Of a DNA stretch of 64,000 bases, positions 25,428-36,832 are shown in pieces. Source of the DNA: Falsochrobactrum tianjinense (lineage in GTDB: Bacteria; Pseudomonadota; Alphaproteobacteria; Rhizobiales; Rhizobiaceae); contig NZ_JAHRVA010000007.1 in NCBI RefSeq assembly GCF_019100495.1, positions 10,223 through 74,222 of the forward strand. The letters run 5' to 3'. Position 1 is the first letter of the stretch. Each line of letters starts with the position of its first letter. Position numbers and translations under genes: made by a program. The notes under the pieces are model-generated. The model had not been told where the DNA came from and made no database searches. It saw nothing but the letters and a program-made list of their open reading frames with translations.

Positions 25428-26780
25428 TCAGGCAGCAGTGCTGTTCGAAGAAATCACGCCGACAATATCATTCACCACCTTCTCGATCAGGCTGCGGTCG
25501 TCACCTTCGGCCATGACGCGAATGAGCGGTTCGGTCCCCGACGGACGGATGACCAGACGGCCCTGCACTCCAAGCCGGTCGCGCGCTTCGTCGATAGCGC
25601 ACTTGACCGTTTTGTTTTCAAGCGGCTTACCGCCCGTGGTGCGGACGTTTTTGAGCAGCTGCGGCACCGGCTCGAACTTGTGGCAAAGCTCGCTCAGCGG
25701 TTTGTTTTCTTCTTGCGCGACCGCGAGTATCTGCAAGGCCGAGATCAGGCCATCGCCGGTCGTTGCAAAATCAGACAGGACAATATGACCCGACTGTTCG
25801 CCGCCGACATTGAAGCCATGTTGGCGCATATGCTCGACGACATAGCGGTCGCCCACTTTCGTCCGGGCGAGCGACAGATTGCGTTCGTTCAGAAAACGTT
25901 CCAATCCGAGATTGGACATGATCGTGGCCACGATGCCGCCGCCCTGAAGCCGATCCGTATTCGCCCATGATTCGGCGATCACTGCCATGAGTTGGTCGCC
26001 ATCAATCACAGTTCCGGTTTCATCGACCAGCAGCACGCGATCCGCATCACCATCGAGTGCGATACCAACATCAGCGCGCACTTCATGCACCTTCTTCATC
26101 AGACCGATCGGATGGGTGGAACCGCAATCCTCATTGATGTTGAGGCCATTCGGCTCATCATTGATGGTGATGACTTCCGCGCCCATTTCCCACAGGGCGG
26201 CTGGCGCGACCTTGTAGCCCGCGCCATTGGCGCAATCGACCACGACGCGCAGACCGTTGAGCGAGATATTGCGCGGCAAAGTGCGCTTGGCAAATTCAAT
26301 ATAGCGATAAATATCGCCATCCACGCGCTTGGCCTTGCCCACCTCGCCATGGCTGGCCAGATGCGAAGAAAGATCGCCATCGATGAGGCTTTCGATCTGA
26401 AGCTCGATATTGTCCGAAAGCTTGTAGCCGTCCGGGCCGAAAAGCTTGATGCCATTATCGTAGAAAGGATTGTGCGACGCGGAAATCATCACCCCTATAT
26501 CTGCACGCAGGGAGCGACACAGCATGGCGACTGCAGGGGTCGGAATGGGGCCTAGCAGAAAGACGTCCATGCCCGCCGCCGTGAAGCCCGCCACCAGCGC
26601 GTTCTCCAGCATATAGCCCGAACGCCGCGTATCCTTGCCAATCACGACACGGGACGCCTGCCCATTGCGGCGAAAGATATGGCCGACCGCCATACCGACT
26701 TTCATGGCGATTTCCGGTGTCATTGGAAAACTGTTTGCCTGACCACGAATGCCGTCGGTCCCAAAATATTTCCGTGTCAT
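25428..26780 (-). CDS. glmM: Phosphoglucosamine mutase GlmM
   Basis: 450 residues from the ATG giving [13 protein letters not shown], the standard N-terminus; the extra 19 upstream codons lack a start signal. It converts glucosamine-6-phosphate to glucosamine-1-phosphate for peptidoglycan and lipopolysaccharide precursors. Catalytic Ser102 sits in [16 protein letters not shown]. The metal loop DGDADR and the phosphate loop [12 protein letters not shown] follow in order. ftsH lies upstream on the same strand, but a terminator separates them, so glmM has its own promoter, unlike the ftsH-folP-glmM order of enterobacteria. Confidence 0.95.
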   Translation of the reverse strand: MTRKYFGTDGIRGQANSFPMTPEIAMKVGMAVGHIFRRNGQASRVVIGKDTRRSGYMLENALVAGFTAAGMDVFLLGPIPTPAVAMLCRSLRADIGVMISASHNPFYDNGIKLFGPDGYKLSDNIELQIESLIDGDLSSHLASHGEVGKAKRVDGDIYRYIEFAKRTLPRNISLNGLRVVVDCANGAGYKVAPAALWEMGAEVITINDEPNGLNINEDCGSTHPIGLMKKVHEVRADVGIALDGDADRVLLVDETGTVIDGDQLMAVIAESWANTDRLQGGGIVATIMSNLGLERFLNERNLSLARTKVGDRYVVEHMRQHGFNVGGEQSGHIVLSDFATTGDGLISALQILAVAQEENKPLSELCHKFEPVPQLLKNVRTTGGKPLENKTVKCAIDEARDRLGVQGRLVIRPSGTEPLIRVMAEGDDRSLIEKVVNDIVGVISSNSTAA

Positions 26781-27120
26781 AATTTTAGCCTTGCGTTGAG
26801 CCATAGGGCGATCTGGAAGCTCCTGACTATCTGCCACTTATAAAAACGAAACAGCAATAACTGACCGGGAACCCGAACCCGGTAGGTAATACCAGATGCG
26901 TTATTAACGCATAAACCCTCTACGTTGCAATTTCGCTTTTACAACGGCTTAAACGGATTTCGCATCTGAAAGATGCGAACAATTCATATGAGGACAGGAT
27001 GCGCCGAAATCCTTAACCAAGCGTTTTCAGGCTACCTGCTTGATTGCGCATATTCTACGCGGATCGAGGAATGAAGAAAGCCGGGCAATTTGCCCGGCTT
27101 TTAAAGACTGTTACAGGCGC
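26781..27120 (-). promoter_or_regulatory. glmM leader/promoter region with two hairpins
   Basis: 340 bp between ftsH and glmM without a gene. It contains ACCGGG-aacccgaa-CCCGGT (26864-26883), on the minus strand followed by a T-rich run that could act as an attenuator, and a perfect TTCGCATCT-GAA-AGATGCGAA hairpin (26959-26979). The ftsH terminator lies at the right end. Confidence 0.4.
27077..27102 (-). terminator. Terminator of ftsH
   Basis: AAAGCCGGGC (27077-27086) pairs with GCCCGGCTTT (27092-27101). On the minus strand it continues TTTCTTCATT. It starts 19 bp after the ftsH stop. Confidence 0.8.
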
Positions 27121-29055
27121 TTACTGGGGCTGTGGATTAGGCTCCATACCCGGCTCGCCTCCCGGTTCATCGCCTTTGCGTTTGCGCGGAGTGCCAGCCT
27201 TGGGCACGCCCGAACCGCGTGACGGCGTATCGTTGCCCTGATCGCGCGACGGCTTGTTGCCTGCGATCAGTTCCTTGATTTCGTCACCGCTGAGCGTTTC
27301 ATATTCAAGCAGCCCTTCGGCCAGCGCGATCCAGTCCTTCTTTTTGGTCGTCAGGATGCGCGTCGCTTCGGCATAGGCTTCGTCGATCAGGCGACGCACT
27401 TCGGCATCGATGATCTGCGCAGTTTCTTCCGAAACATTCTGCGTACGGGCTACCGAATGGCCGAGGAAGACTTCTTCCTGATTTTCGCCATAGGCTACAC
27501 GGCCAAGCTTATCCGAATAGCCCCACTGTGTCACCATTGCGCGAGCCAGCTTGGTGGCCTGCTGAATGTCGGAAGAAGCGCCGGAAGTAATATTCTCCTT
27601 GCCGAATTTCAGTTCTTCGGCAACGCGACCGCCCATCATGATGGCAAGACGCGAAACCATCCATGTATAGGTCGCCGAATAGCGATCGCCCTCAGGCAAC
27701 TGCATCACCATGCCCAGCGCGCGACCGCGTGGAATGATGGTAGCCTTGTGAACCGGATCAGCCTTGGGCACATTAATCGCCACGATGGCATGTCCGGCTT
27801 CGTGGTAAGCTGTATTGGCCTTTTCTTCAGGCGTCATGGCCGAGCGCCGTTCCGCGCCCATCATGATCTTGTCCTTGGCGTCCTCGAATTCCTGCATGGT
27901 CACGACGCGCTTGTTGCGGCGCGCAGCCATCAATGCCGCTTCGTTGACGAGGTTAGCCAGATCGGCACCCGAAAAGCCGGGGGTTCCGCGCGCCACGATC
28001 TTGAGATCGACATTAGGCGCGAGCGGTACATTGCGCACATGCACTTTCAGGATCTGCTCACGACCGACAATATCCGGGTTCGGCACAACGACCTGACGGT
28101 CGAAACGGCCCGGACGCAACAAGGCGGGGTCGAGAACATCGGGACGGTTGGTCGCGGCAATCAGAATGATCGATTCATTGGCTTCGAAACCGTCCATCTC
28201 CACGAGCAACTGGTTGAGCGTCTGTTCGCGCTCGTCATTGCCGCCGCCAAGCCCTGCGCCGCGATGACGGCCAACCGCATCGATTTCGTCGATGAAGATG
28301 ATGCAGGGCGCATTCTTCTTGGCTTGCTCGAACATGTCGCGTACACGGCTTGCGCCGACGCCTACGAACATTTCCACAAAGTCCGAACCGGAAATGGTGA
28401 AGAACGGAACATTCGCCTCACCAGCGACCGATCGTGCAAGCAGCGTCTTACCGGTTCCGGGAGGGCCGACGAGCAGCACACCACGCGGAATCTTGCCGCC
28501 CAGGCGCTGGAACTTCTGCGGATCGCGCAGGAACTCAACGATTTCTTCCAGATCCTGCTTGGCTTCCTCGACGCCCGCAACATCCTGAAATGTCACGCGC
28601 CCATGGGCTTCAGTCAAAAGCTTGGCCTTCGACTTGCCAAAACCCATCGCGCCGCGCGAGCCGCCCTGCATCTGGCGCATGAAGAAAATCCACACGCCAA
28701 GAATGAGGATCATCGGTAGCCACGAAAGCAGAATGCCTAGAAGCGAACTGGACCCATCGCTTTCAGGACGTGCCGTGATCGCCACATCCTTCGCCTCCAG
28801 TCGAGAGACGAGACCGGTATCGCCCGGAGAATAAGTCTGGAAAGTGGCGCCGTTATCGGCATATGTCCCGGTGATTCGCTCTCCCATGATCGTCACCGAT
28901 TTCACGCGTCCATTGGAAACGTCATCAATAAACTGGGAATAGGAAACTTCACTGGAATTCGTGCGCTGCCCAGGACTCTGGAACAGGTTGAACAACGCGA
29001 TCAGGAGCAGGGCAATGATCGCCCACAGGGCGAAGTTGCGATAGTTCGGATTCAT
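27121..29055 (-). CDS. ftsH: FtsH, membrane-bound ATP-dependent zinc protease
   Basis: 644 residues from the ATG giving [12 protein letters not shown]. Two membrane helices (about 7-25 and 98-122) flank a periplasmic domain. The AAA+ module has Walker A GPPGTGKT, Walker [12 protein letters not shown] and the second region of homology ([19 protein letters not shown]). The protease domain has the zinc motif HEAGH. The C-terminal tail is Pro/Gly/Lys-rich. FtsH removes misassembled membrane proteins and regulatory proteins such as RpoH and LpxC. It follows tilS on the same strand, an order widely conserved in bacteria. Confidence 0.96.
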   Translation of the reverse strand: MNPNYRNFALWAIIALLLIALFNLFQSPGQRTNSSEVSYSQFIDDVSNGRVKSVTIMGERITGTYADNGATFQTYSPGDTGLVSRLEAKDVAITARPESDGSSSLLGILLSWLPMILILGVWIFFMRQMQGGSRGAMGFGKSKAKLLTEAHGRVTFQDVAGVEEAKQDLEEIVEFLRDPQKFQRLGGKIPRGVLLVGPPGTGKTLLARSVAGEANVPFFTISGSDFVEMFVGVGASRVRDMFEQAKKNAPCIIFIDEIDAVGRHRGAGLGGGNDEREQTLNQLLVEMDGFEANESIILIAATNRPDVLDPALLRPGRFDRQVVVPNPDIVGREQILKVHVRNVPLAPNVDLKIVARGTPGFSGADLANLVNEAALMAARRNKRVVTMQEFEDAKDKIMMGAERRSAMTPEEKANTAYHEAGHAIVAINVPKADPVHKATIIPRGRALGMVMQLPEGDRYSATYTWMVSRLAIMMGGRVAEELKFGKENITSGASSDIQQATKLARAMVTQWGYSDKLGRVAYGENQEEVFLGHSVARTQNVSEETAQIIDAEVRRLIDEAYAEATRILTTKKKDWIALAEGLLEYETLSGDEIKELIAGNKPSRDQGNDTPSRGSGVPKAGTPRKRKGDEPGGEPGMEPNPQPQ

Positions 29056-29171
29056 AACGGGTCCAATCGATACCACTCTCACCCCGCGAGCACGGGACGA
29101 TATTTCGTACTAACATAGGATCGAAGAATGACCTTGCCAAGGCGCACAACACTCCTTGCCAGCAATTCTTG

Positions 29172-30572
29172 TCAGTCTGGTTTATAAAAATTAGGACATT
29201 TACGGCCAAATTGCCTTTCAACCGCATTTGCCAGCCCAAAATCATAGCCCGGCAGCACATGATCGAAGAGCGCAAAGTGCCTCTCGATATGGATTTGCCC
29301 CAGGTTTCCATCAGGGATTCCCTCCGCCGGATTCTGCTCATTGATGGATAGCAGACGCGCAAGCCTGCCGTCTGAGTAAAGCGCGGGCAGAACCAGCAAT
29401 GCCTCTCTTTGCACGGCATCGATTTCAAGCCCTGCGGCCTTGGCAAAATCCGACAGTTCCTGCCTGCCGGGCGCACCGACATCAAATATATGCTTACTCC
29501 GATTGGCCAGACGGAAGCGCCCATCCCACACGATATGTTCGCCTGGGGCCAGATGCATGGTCGGCAGATTGCGCCGCTCGCGCCGAAAGCAGTGTGCCAA
29601 GCGATTTTCGCCCCGTTCGATCAATGACCCGAACACCGTCAGCCGCCCGCTTTTCTCCTGCCCTGAAAGAACCCTTTCAATGCGGGAACGCTCCGTGTCT
29701 CCGGGAAGAAAGCGCCGCCCGCCCGCAATCGAAGCAAGCAGCCCCGACAACAAGCGGCGCGGATTTTCCGGCAAGGCTGTATAAATTCCCGCATCAAGGC
29801 AAATGGAGCCGAGCGGATCGATCGCAAGACTGTACGGATCGGCCAAAGCGGCGATCAGGGCGGCGTTGTCACGTTTGCGGGTAGCGCTCGCCAGTGCGAT
29901 CTGCGCAAGAACCACCTCCGGGTCTGCCTTGGCAGCAGTTGTGAGTCGCACGCGGGGTCTTTCGTAATCCGTGTTGGAATTGCTTGGATCGTCGATCCAG
30001 ACAATGCCGCGCCCGATCAGTTCATCGCGCAAATCTTGTCGTGATACGTCCAGCAGCGGACGAATCAGCTCGACCGAATTTTCCAGAATCGAACGCACCG
30101 CCATTGCCGCCAGCCCCCGCGCTTGCGAATGGCTGCTGCGTTCCCTGCGCATCAGAAAGGTTTCGATCTGGTCGTCCTGGGTGTGCCCGGTCGCAATGAA
30201 ATCCGCCCCCGCTTCCCGCGCCGCCTGCACCAGAAGCCGGTAACGCGCCGAACGCGCGGCAGCCGCAAGCCCTCCGGAGGGCTTTGGCTCGTCCCAGGCC
30301 AGAATACGATGGGCGATACCGTGGGCACCGCAAAGCACGCTGACATCTTCGGCCTCACGGCGCGATTCACCACGCAGCCGGTGATCGATGGTCACGGCGG
30401 TCAGCGGCGGTGCATCATCGAGCGTCGCCAGATAATCTTTCAGCAGGAACAACAGCGCAAGGGAATCGCCGCCACCGGAAACGGCAGCAACAATCCCCCG
30501 CGCGTGTTCAAGCCCAAAGGGCGCAAAAATATCGTTCGGGGAAAGCCCCACAGACGTCTCCGCTATCAGCAC
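29172..30572 (-). CDS. tilS: tRNA(Ile)-lysidine synthetase TilS
   Basis: 466 residues with a GTG start that overlaps the cpoB stop by 7 nt (GTGCTGA). The PP-loop SGGGDS is at 32-37. It attaches lysine to C34 of the CAU tRNA-Ile so that it reads AUA. The N-terminal ATP-pyrophosphatase domain is followed by the TilS-specific substrate-binding segment ([16 protein letters not shown]). A short C-terminal domain completes it. It is an essential gene in most bacteria and neighbours ftsH here as in many genomes. Confidence 0.93.
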   Translation of the reverse strand: MLIAETSVGLSPNDIFAPFGLEHARGIVAAVSGGGDSLALLFLLKDYLATLDDAPPLTAVTIDHRLRGESRREAEDVSVLCGAHGIAHRILAWDEPKPSGGLAAAARSARYRLLVQAAREAGADFIATGHTQDDQIETFLMRRERSSHSQARGLAAMAVRSILENSVELIRPLLDVSRQDLRDELIGRGIVWIDDPSNSNTDYERPRVRLTTAAKADPEVVLAQIALASATRKRDNAALIAALADPYSLAIDPLGSICLDAGIYTALPENPRRLLSGLLASIAGGRRFLPGDTERSRIERVLSGQEKSGRLTVFGSLIERGENRLAHCFRRERRNLPTMHLAPGEHIVWDGRFRLANRSKHIFDVGAPGRQELSDFAKAAGLEIDAVQREALLVLPALYSDGRLARLLSINEQNPAEGIPDGNLGQIHIERHFALFDHVLPGYDFGLANAVERQFGRKCPNFYKPD

Positions 30573-31633
30573 TTGATCCGGCTGCGCTCGTCGGCAACCC
30601 GTTTCAGAATAGCCGGCGCGGCCTTGGGATAGCGTTCGGGAATCTGCTTGAAGGTAGCGCAGGCCACATCGCGATTGTCCATTTTCTCAAGCGTCATGCC
30701 AAGCTTGAACATATTTTCAGGCGCGCGCTTGGAATCGGGATAATCGCGCTGCATATCGATGAAAACTGTGGCCGCTTCCGGAAAGCGCCCCTGCCCAAAC
30801 AAGGATTCACCAAGCCAATAACGCGCTTCTGCGGTCATCGGATCGGCGGGATAACGCTTGACATGCTCCCGGAAACCGGTTTCCGCAGCCTTGTAGTCTC
30901 CCGACATCAGATACTGATAGGAAGCCTGATAAAGCGAGTTCGGATTATCATCGCTGGGAAGCGACGCCAGCATATCACCATCCGATGCATTCTCGCCCTG
31001 CTCGCCCCCCCTTTGCTCAACTGAGCGCGGCGTGGCATTGAGCGTTTCGCCGATTACATTGCCATTGGTGTCGAAACGGATGGAGCCAAGCGTTTGCGGC
31101 GGCTGGCCGCGCGCCGGACCGCTCTGCAAAGCCTCCGAACCAATAGCCACGGAATCGGCGCTCACAGCATTGCCCGCTGCCGCCTGATGAGAAGAAGCAG
31201 ACGAGGCATCTTGCGATGCCTCGTCTGTTGCGGAAGGGCGCGCGCTTGCGACCGCATGATCGCCATCGCTGCCCGCATCCGAACGCTTGTCTTTTTCCAG
31301 TTCCTGAAAACGGAATTCATTATCTTCCTGCGTCTTGCGCAACTGGTCCTGCAATTGAAGAATCTGGAAATTCAGCTCTTCGATCTTGCCTGAAAGCTGA
31401 CGAAGCTGCTCCTGAAGCTGGCCGACGCGTGGATCACCTACCTGCGCAAGCTGCACGGATTGTTCCGGCGTGGAAGTTCGCTTGCCGCCCCAACCCGGCA
31501 GCAGGCCATCGGCGAAAGCCGTCTGAACCGGTTTTGCAATCGGACCAACTCCGCTGGCGAACACACCGGCAGCGAAAGCTGGCGCACCCGCCAAAAGCGG
31601 CAGCATGACGATTGCCAGTGTCACTTTCCTCAT
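30566..31633 (-). CDS. cpoB: CpoB/YbgF, Tol-Pal-associated periplasmic protein
   Basis: 355 residues from the ATG with GAGG six bases upstream; an ATG four codons earlier is possible. A signal peptide ([20 protein letters not shown]) is followed by a trimerising coiled coil (about 65-110, [20 protein letters not shown]). A long Ala/Ser/Gln linker leads to a C-terminal TPR domain ([20 protein letters not shown]). CpoB coordinates peptidoglycan synthesis with Tol-dependent outer-membrane constriction. It closes the tol-pal cluster, after pal. The linker is longer than in E. coli. A 16-bp tandem repeat lies just upstream. Confidence 0.88.
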   Translation of the reverse strand: MRKVTLAIVMLPLLAGAPAFAAGVFASGVGPIAKPVQTAFADGLLPGWGGKRTSTPEQSVQLAQVGDPRVGQLQEQLRQLSGKIEELNFQILQLQDQLRKTQEDNEFRFQELEKDKRSDAGSDGDHAVASARPSATDEASQDASSASSHQAAAGNAVSADSVAIGSEALQSGPARGQPPQTLGSIRFDTNGNVIGETLNATPRSVEQRGGEQGENASDGDMLASLPSDDNPNSLYQASYQYLMSGDYKAAETGFREHVKRYPADPMTAEARYWLGESLFGQGRFPEAATVFIDMQRDYPDSKRAPENMFKLGMTLEKMDNRDVACATFKQIPERYPKAAPAILKRVADERSRIKC

Positions 31634-31654
31634 TCGTTTCCTCATTCCTTTTTG

Positions 31655-31700
31655 CCCCGTTTTCCTGGCTCCGTTTTTCCTGCACCCCGTTTTTCCTGCA
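31655..31700. repeat. Tandem repeat, three units of about 16 bp, before cpoB
   Basis: Units CCCCGTTTTCCTGG (14 bp, 31655-31668), CTCCGTTTTTCCTGCA (31669-31684) and CCCCGTTTTTCCTGCA (31685-31700). They lie 22-67 bp before the cpoB start, in its untranslated leader. The units differ slightly. Such repeats can change copy number by slippage. Confidence 0.7.
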
Positions 31701-31883
31701 CAATGAGTAGGGTATCGGATACCGTGCCTGAATGGTTTCTGAACAGTCCATTTGCGCGGTACTTGTGAGCTTTTAGAACAAATCATCAAAAAGCAAACAT
31801 GAAAAATAAAGACGCTTTCTCTATGACACCGCCGACTTCGGCCAAAATTTGTCCAAGCGGCGAAACTCTGCCTCAGAAACGAA

Positions 31884-31907
31884 AAAAGCGGCCCAAAGGC
31901 CGCTTTT
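31884..31907 (-). terminator. Terminator of pal
   Basis: AAAAGCGGCC (31884-31893), loop CAAA, GGCCGCTTTT (31898-31907). On the minus strand it ends in a run of six T. It separates pal from cpoB, so cpoB has its own promoter or depends on readthrough. Confidence 0.85.
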
Positions 31908-31933
31908 CCGTAATATCGTTGCATGATCGCAAA

Positions 31934-32437
31934 TTAGCTTCCGGCACCGTTGAGAACGGTGACAGCGCGGCGGTTCTGCGACCAGCAGGAGTCGCTGTCG
32001 CAAACGGCGACCGGGCGCTCATTGCCGTAGGAAATAGTGCGCATACGACTGGTCGGCACGCCACGAGCGGCGAGGAAGTCGCGCGTAGCGGCTGCACGGC
32101 GTTGCCCGAGAGCGAGGTTGTATTCACGCGTACCGCGTTCATCGGCATGGCCTTCGACCGTGATGGTGTACTGCGGATAACGCTGGAGCCACTGCGCCTG
32201 CTTCGATAATATCTGCTGCGCATCGGCACGGATCAGCGATGAATCGAGATCGAACAGAATACGGTCGCCGACATTCACGGTGAAGTCTTGCGAAGAGCCC
32301 GGCGTTGCTGCGCCAGCAAGGCCAAGATCACCGGCATTGTTTGGAAGGTTCTTCTTGGACGCGCAGCCGGCAACGGCGAGCGACATGAAAATGGCAATAG
32401 CGATAGGGCTACGTGCGATCGACTGGAAACGGCGCAT
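31934..32437 (-). CDS. pal: Pal, peptidoglycan-associated outer-membrane lipoprotein (Omp16)
   Basis: 167 residues. The signal peptide ends in the lipobox LAVAGC, giving a lipidated Cys24. The OmpA-like domain (about 55-165) binds peptidoglycan through the conserved NALGQRRAxxxxxxL-type helix (here YNLALGQRRAAATRDFLAAR) and contains TVEGHADERGTREYN. Pal links the outer membrane to peptidoglycan and is pulled by TolB/TolA at division. In Brucella this protein is known as Omp16, a major antigen. Confidence 0.95.
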   Translation of the reverse strand: MRRFQSIARSPIAIAIFMSLAVAGCASKKNLPNNAGDLGLAGAATPGSSQDFTVNVGDRILFDLDSSLIRADAQQILSKQAQWLQRYPQYTITVEGHADERGTREYNLALGQRRAAATRDFLAARGVPTSRMRTISYGNERPVAVCDSDSCWSQNRRAVTVLNGAGS

Positions 32438-32650
32438 GGGCCGGGGCTCCTTAAGATTTGATGTCCTGCGTAATCAACCAATAATCATATCGAGGTTAAA
32501 ACAGGCTCAAGAAGTATAGTTAACGTTTTCTTGCGGCCAGATGCAAGCCGGTCATTTCCCGGCAGCAATGCTGTTTGTAGCCCTGATGGTAAAATGCGGC
32601 AGAAACACGGCCTGAACGTTATGATTGTGGCGAATGATCGAAAATGAGGG

Positions 32651-32680
32651 CGCGGAATAGTCGTTCCGCGCTTTTTATTT
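32651..32680. terminator. Hairpin between tolB and pal
   Basis: CGCGGAA (32651-32657) pairs with TTCCGCG (32664-32670), followed on the plus strand by CTTTTTATTT. It lies directly after the tolB stop, though the U-run is on the opposite strand. Partial termination of the tol transcript before pal is possible. The rest of the 247-bp gap has no gene and probably holds the pal promoter. Confidence 0.4.
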
Positions 32681-32684
32681 GCCA

Positions 32685-34016
32685 TTATTCGAGAAGCGGC
32701 GACCAGGCCGGATCGGAGGCGAAGTTCGGCGTCTGTATCTGCCGTTCATTGCGTCCGGTCAGATCGATGGTGAAAAGCTTCGGGCCGCCGGCTCCCGCAG
32801 CCTTGCGGAAGAACATCAGCACGCGACCATTGGGGGCCCATGTCGGACCTTCATTGTGGAAGCCCGAAGTCAGCAGACGCTCGCCCGAACCGTCGGTCTT
32901 CATCACGCCGATGGAGAACTGCCCCTGCGACTGCTTGGTGAAGGCGATCAAATCGCCGCGCGGAGACCAGACAGGTGTCGAATAACTGCCGTCGCCAAAC
33001 GATATGCGGCGCGGGTTCGAGCCATCTGCGCCCATGAGGTAAAGCTGCGGGCGACCGCCGCGGTCGGAAGAGAACACGATCTGCGAACCATCGGGCGAAT
33101 AGGACGCGCTGGTGTCGATCGCCTGACTGCTGGTCAAGCGCGTTGTCGTACGATTACGCAGGTCCATCGTATAGATATTGGCGCTGCCATCGTCCTGAAG
33201 CAGGCTCATGGCGACCTTCTGGCCGTCAGGCGAGAAGCGAGGCGCGATGGTCATGCCGGGAAAATTGCCGACAAGTTCGCGCTGGCCGGTCTCGAGCTGA
33301 AGCAGGTAAACGCGCGGCTGGCCACCGGCAAAGGACATATAGGTCACTTCCTGGCGGTTCGGCGAAAAACGCGGCGTGAGTGCCATGGCGCGGCCATCCG
33401 AAAGATAACGCACATTGGCGCCGTCCTGATCCATGATGGCCAGGCGCTTCACGCGCTTCAGGGCCGGGCCGGATTCATCGACAAAAACGATACGCGTATC
33501 GAAATAGCCCTTTTCACCGGTCAGACGCTCATAGATGGCATCCGCGATGATATGGGCTACACGACGCCAGTTATCGGGCGTCGTGAAGAATTGCTGGCCG
33601 ATCATCTGCTGACCGCCGAAAGTGTCCCATAGACGGAATTCCGCCTTGAGCCTCCCGTCCGGCTGCTGCGTGATCCGGCCCGTAACGAGCGCCTGCGCAT
33701 TGATGACTTTCCAGTCCTCGAAACGTGGCGAAGCGTCGGGATTGGAGATCTTTTCTATGAAAGCGCCCTTGTCGATCGGCGCAAACAGACCCGAGCGTTC
33801 AAGGTCGGCTCCAATCACCGATGTAATGTTCGCTCCAAGCTGGTCTCCCGATAGAAAATCGGTGATCGCAATCGGTAATGGCTCAACCACGCCCTGATTG
33901 ATGTCGATCTCCACCACGGCACGCGCGGGCATGGTCGCAACAAGGCTTGCGGCAATCATACAGGCGAAAGCCGAAAGAATTGTCCGGATCTTTGTATTTA
34001 TGATGCCGATTTTCAT
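32685..34016 (-). CDS. tolB: TolB, periplasmic component of Tol-Pal
   Basis: 443 residues from the ATG giving [11 protein letters not shown] (AGAGG upstream). The signal peptide ends near MPARA. An N-terminal alpha/beta domain ([20 protein letters not shown], including the TolA-binding start of the mature protein) is followed by a six-bladed beta-propeller with repeated [24 protein letters not shown] motifs that bind Pal. It shuttles between Pal and TolA during envelope constriction. Confidence 0.95.
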   Translation of the reverse strand: MKIGIINTKIRTILSAFACMIAASLVATMPARAVVEIDINQGVVEPLPIAITDFLSGDQLGANITSVIGADLERSGLFAPIDKGAFIEKISNPDASPRFEDWKVINAQALVTGRITQQPDGRLKAEFRLWDTFGGQQMIGQQFFTTPDNWRRVAHIIADAIYERLTGEKGYFDTRIVFVDESGPALKRVKRLAIMDQDGANVRYLSDGRAMALTPRFSPNRQEVTYMSFAGGQPRVYLLQLETGQRELVGNFPGMTIAPRFSPDGQKVAMSLLQDDGSANIYTMDLRNRTTTRLTSSQAIDTSASYSPDGSQIVFSSDRGGRPQLYLMGADGSNPRRISFGDGSYSTPVWSPRGDLIAFTKQSQGQFSIGVMKTDGSGERLLTSGFHNEGPTWAPNGRVLMFFRKAAGAGGPKLFTIDLTGRNERQIQTPNFASDPAWSPLLE

Positions 34017-34081
34017 GTCTATAGGGACCTCTTTGTCCTTGGCCTCATCAGGCATACGTTGAAATTGACCAGCCGGGCTGA

Positions 34082-35152
34082 TCAGAACATATCGCTCGGG
34101 TCGAAGTTGACGATAACCTCCGACCATGAATCATACTTGTCGCGCGGCAGATTGTAAGGCGCACAGCGCAGCACAGCGCGCTTGGCGCTTTCCGCAGCCG
34201 CTCTCCCCACCCCGGAATCGCCGCCGCCAGACGTGACTTGCGGCGCGCCTCGAATATCGCCGGATTCCGTCAGATGCATCCTGACGGTTACGACAAGTCC
34301 GGGCGCGTCAGCCACTCCGGCGGGCACGTTCCAGCATTTTGAAATCGCACCGCGCAACGCGTCCATTTCGCTCTGCGTCAGCTTCGAACCGCCTGTATTT
34401 CTTCTGCCGCCAAGCGAAGCCTGATCCGTAGAACGCTTTGCCCCGCCGCCAGACGCCTTTTCCTTGTTCAGGAGGGCTGCAACCTCGTCGGCAATAGCGT
34501 CATTCTTCGACTGGCTCGTCTGCGAAGCACTTGCTTTTTTCTTCGGCTCTTCGGCGGGCTTGCGGTCCGGCGTTTTGGCTGTATGCGCCTGCGGCGGCTT
34601 GGGCTTGGCCTGTGGCGCGGGCACATTATCGGGAAGCTTCGGCGCATCGGGTTCAGGCGTTTCGGCCTGTTTCTCGATGGCTTCCGCCACCGGATCCGGC
34701 TTCACTTCCTGTTTTGGCTCCGGCTTGGCCTGCACTTCCGTCGCGGGAACCGGCTCAGGCTTCTGTGCGGGCGCGGGTTCCGGTTTGGGTTCGGGCTCCG
34801 GCTCCGGCTTTTTTACCGGCTCAGGCTGGGCCTTCGGCTCTTCTGCGGCTTCGACAGGCTTGGGCTTGTTTTGAGGCTGCGGCGGCGTTGTGGTATCAAT
34901 CTCCTGATCACCCACATTTTCGGCATCGGGAACCGTTTGCGGCTTTGCCGTCGGCTTCGGCGCGGCTTTTTCGCTTATCGGCGCGGTCTTTTCGCCCTGC
35001 TGGATTTGCGTGATCGATTCAATCGGCACGATATCGACCGGGAACGACTCGGAATCCTGCACGTCGAATGCCTTCGGCGCGGAAAACGAGAACAGCCCCA
35101 ACGCAATGGCGATGGTATGCAGCGCTACGGAAGATGTCAGGCCAGCCTTCAT
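34082..35152 (-). CDS. tolA: TolA, Tol-Pal energy transducer
   Basis: 356 residues. One N-terminal membrane helix (about 4-24) anchors it to TolQ-TolR. The long central part (about 50-250) is rich in Pro, Glu and Lys with PEPEPKPEP-type units instead of the Ala/Lys helix of E. coli. The C-terminal domain (about 260-355) has [19 protein letters not shown] and DPSDMF at the end. It starts 7 nt after tolR, so it is part of the tolQRAB run. The repeats in the coding DNA (GGCTCCGGCT-like) could vary in number. Confidence 0.88.
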   Translation of the reverse strand: MKAGLTSSVALHTIAIALGLFSFSAPKAFDVQDSESFPVDIVPIESITQIQQGEKTAPISEKAAPKPTAKPQTVPDAENVGDQEIDTTTPPQPQNKPKPVEAAEEPKAQPEPVKKPEPEPEPKPEPAPAQKPEPVPATEVQAKPEPKQEVKPDPVAEAIEKQAETPEPDAPKLPDNVPAPQAKPKPPQAHTAKTPDRKPAEEPKKKASASQTSQSKNDAIADEVAALLNKEKASGGGAKRSTDQASLGGRRNTGGSKLTQSEMDALRGAISKCWNVPAGVADAPGLVVTVRMHLTESGDIRGAPQVTSGGGDSGVGRAAAESAKRAVLRCAPYNLPRDKYDSWSEVIVNFDPSDMF

Positions 35153-35159
35153 GATGGCG

Positions 35160-35612
35160 TCAGCTATCCTGCTCCTGGAGGGTCACAAGACCGATATTCC
35201 TGAAACCCGCGGCGGAAATACGCGCCATGACCTTCATGACGGTGCCGTAATCGGCAGCCTTGTCGCCGCGCACGAAAATACGCTCTTCATATCCGGTTTT
35301 GGCGATGGCCTGAAGTTTTGCCACCACCTCGTCAACGGGAACTTCCGTTTCCTGAAGATAGACTTTACCTTCATTGTTGACCGAAACCGTAATCGGCTGC
35401 GTGTCGGCATTCATGGCCTGGGCCTGTGTATCGGGCAGATCGATAGGCACGCCAACCGTCAGCAACGGTGCCGAAATCATGAAGATGATAAGCAGCACCA
35501 GCATCACATCCACGAATGGCGTAACGTTGATTTCGCTCATCAATGCTTTTTTGCGGCCACGCCTGCGGCGTCCGCCCGATTGCATTCCCTGATTTCCACC
35601 CGACATGCCCAT
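35160..35612 (-). CDS. tolR: TolR, Tol-Pal proton channel subunit
   Basis: 150 residues of the ExbD/TolR family. A basic start ([20 protein letters not shown]) precedes one membrane helix ([19 protein letters not shown]) with the conserved aspartate. The periplasmic domain follows ([20 protein letters not shown]). With TolQ it uses the proton motive force to move TolA. Its neighbours tolQ and tolA separate it from the paralogue exbD at 4511. Confidence 0.93.
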   Translation of the reverse strand: MGMSGGNQGMQSGGRRRRGRKKALMSEINVTPFVDVMLVLLIIFMISAPLLTVGVPIDLPDTQAQAMNADTQPITVSVNNEGKVYLQETEVPVDEVVAKLQAIAKTGYEERIFVRGDKAADYGTVMKVMARISAAGFRNIGLVTLQEQDS

Positions 35613-35657
35613 TGCAACATTCCCGAAGGCTTGAATTAGAGTATGGAGAGCCGCCGC

Positions 35658-36368
35658 TCAGTTACGCGGCGTTAGCTTCTCATCGATTTGGCGCGACAGT
35701 ATGGCAGAGAACTCGTCTGCAAAACCTTCAAGTCGCCCCGCGATCTTTCCCGCGTCGCCCGTAAGCTTGTTATAGGCAATAACCGCCGGAATTGCGGCGA
35801 GAAGGCCGATTGCCGTTGCAAGCAAGGCTTCCGCGATACCCGGAGCCACCACGGCCAGATTGGTATTCTTGGAAGCCGCAATGGCCTGAAACGCCGTCAT
35901 AATGCCCACAACCGTACCAAAAAGACCGATAAAGGGCGCAGCCGAACCAATTGTTGCAAGAAAGCCCAGGCGCGATTCCAGCTTGTCGCTTTCGCGCGCA
36001 AGCGCCACATCCATGGCCTTGTCGATACGCATTTGCAGCGCGATGGGTGAGCGTGCGCCTTTTTCAAAAGACTTCTTCCACTCGCGCATAGCTGCCATGA
36101 AAATAGAAGCCATGCCGGTCGTGCGCCGCTCATTGAGGTTGCGGTAAAGCTCTTCCAGCGACTGCCCCGACCAGAAAGTCTGCTCGAAACGATCCACGGC
36201 GCGCTTCGCCCGCCCATAAGAAATTGTCTTGTCCACGATGATCGCCCAGGTCCATACCGAGGCGACCAGCAAACCTAGCATAACCAGCTTGACCACCCAG
36301 TTCGCCTGCATGAACAAGCCCCAGAGGGTAACATCGGCGACCGGGGCCGCTAACGCAACATTTTCCAT
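35658..36368 (-). CDS. tolQ: TolQ, Tol-Pal proton channel subunit
   Basis: 236 residues from the ATG (GGTGGATTG upstream) giving MENVALAAPVADV. Three membrane helices; the second and third include ATIGSAAPFIGLFGTVVGIM and APGIAEALLATAIGLLAAIP, the MotA/TolQ/ExbB channel motif. It is first in the tolQ-tolR-tolA-tolB run. The frame extends 69 codons upstream but without a start signal or typical sequence. Confidence 0.94.
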   Translation of the reverse strand: MENVALAAPVADVTLWGLFMQANWVVKLVMLGLLVASVWTWAIIVDKTISYGRAKRAVDRFEQTFWSGQSLEELYRNLNERRTTGMASIFMAAMREWKKSFEKGARSPIALQMRIDKAMDVALARESDKLESRLGFLATIGSAAPFIGLFGTVVGIMTAFQAIAASKNTNLAVVAPGIAEALLATAIGLLAAIPAVIAYNKLTGDAGKIAGRLEGFADEFSAILSRQIDEKLTPRN

Positions 36369-36832
36369 CAATCCACCGTCCTGGAGCCTTTTCGTCCGGC
36401 CAAACCGGACAGCGCCCCGTACCTTGTGTTTTTCCGCATTTGTCGCCAGCAAAGCCGCTACGCACTTTTGCTGGAAATGCTTCTGAATCCAAACGCCCGG
36501 CCACATGACCGGGCGGCATCGCAAATCTTTTACGAAGCGTCCGCCACGGAACGCCGCAAACCTGCCCAGCTTCAATCAAGGAGTTTCCGCATATTCCGAC
36601 GAATATGCCGATATTCCATGCCGTAACCGCCATTGCCGGATTTCAATTTAAAACCTTCATGGCTTGTTACGGTTAATTTTGGTGAAAGGAAGGCGCTGCG
36701 TCTCAAGCCTGCCTCTCAACCGATTCCATCAGCATGATTCATGGAATATTATGGTTAAAGATGCGTTAGCATTCGCGCAGAAGGATGAAAACATTCCCGC
36801 ATTATTGTGAAAACGGGAGGCAGAAACCGCGA
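36369..36832. other. Intergenic region between ybgC and tolQ
   Basis: 464 bp with no supported gene. It contains GTCCGG-ccaaa-CCGGAC (36394-36410) near tolQ and CGCCCGG-ccacatga-CCGGGCG (36494-36515), the latter a possible end for the ruv-ybgC transcript. The tolQ promoter is presumed here. ybgC is thus separated from tolQ, unlike in E. coli where they adjoin. Confidence 0.45.
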
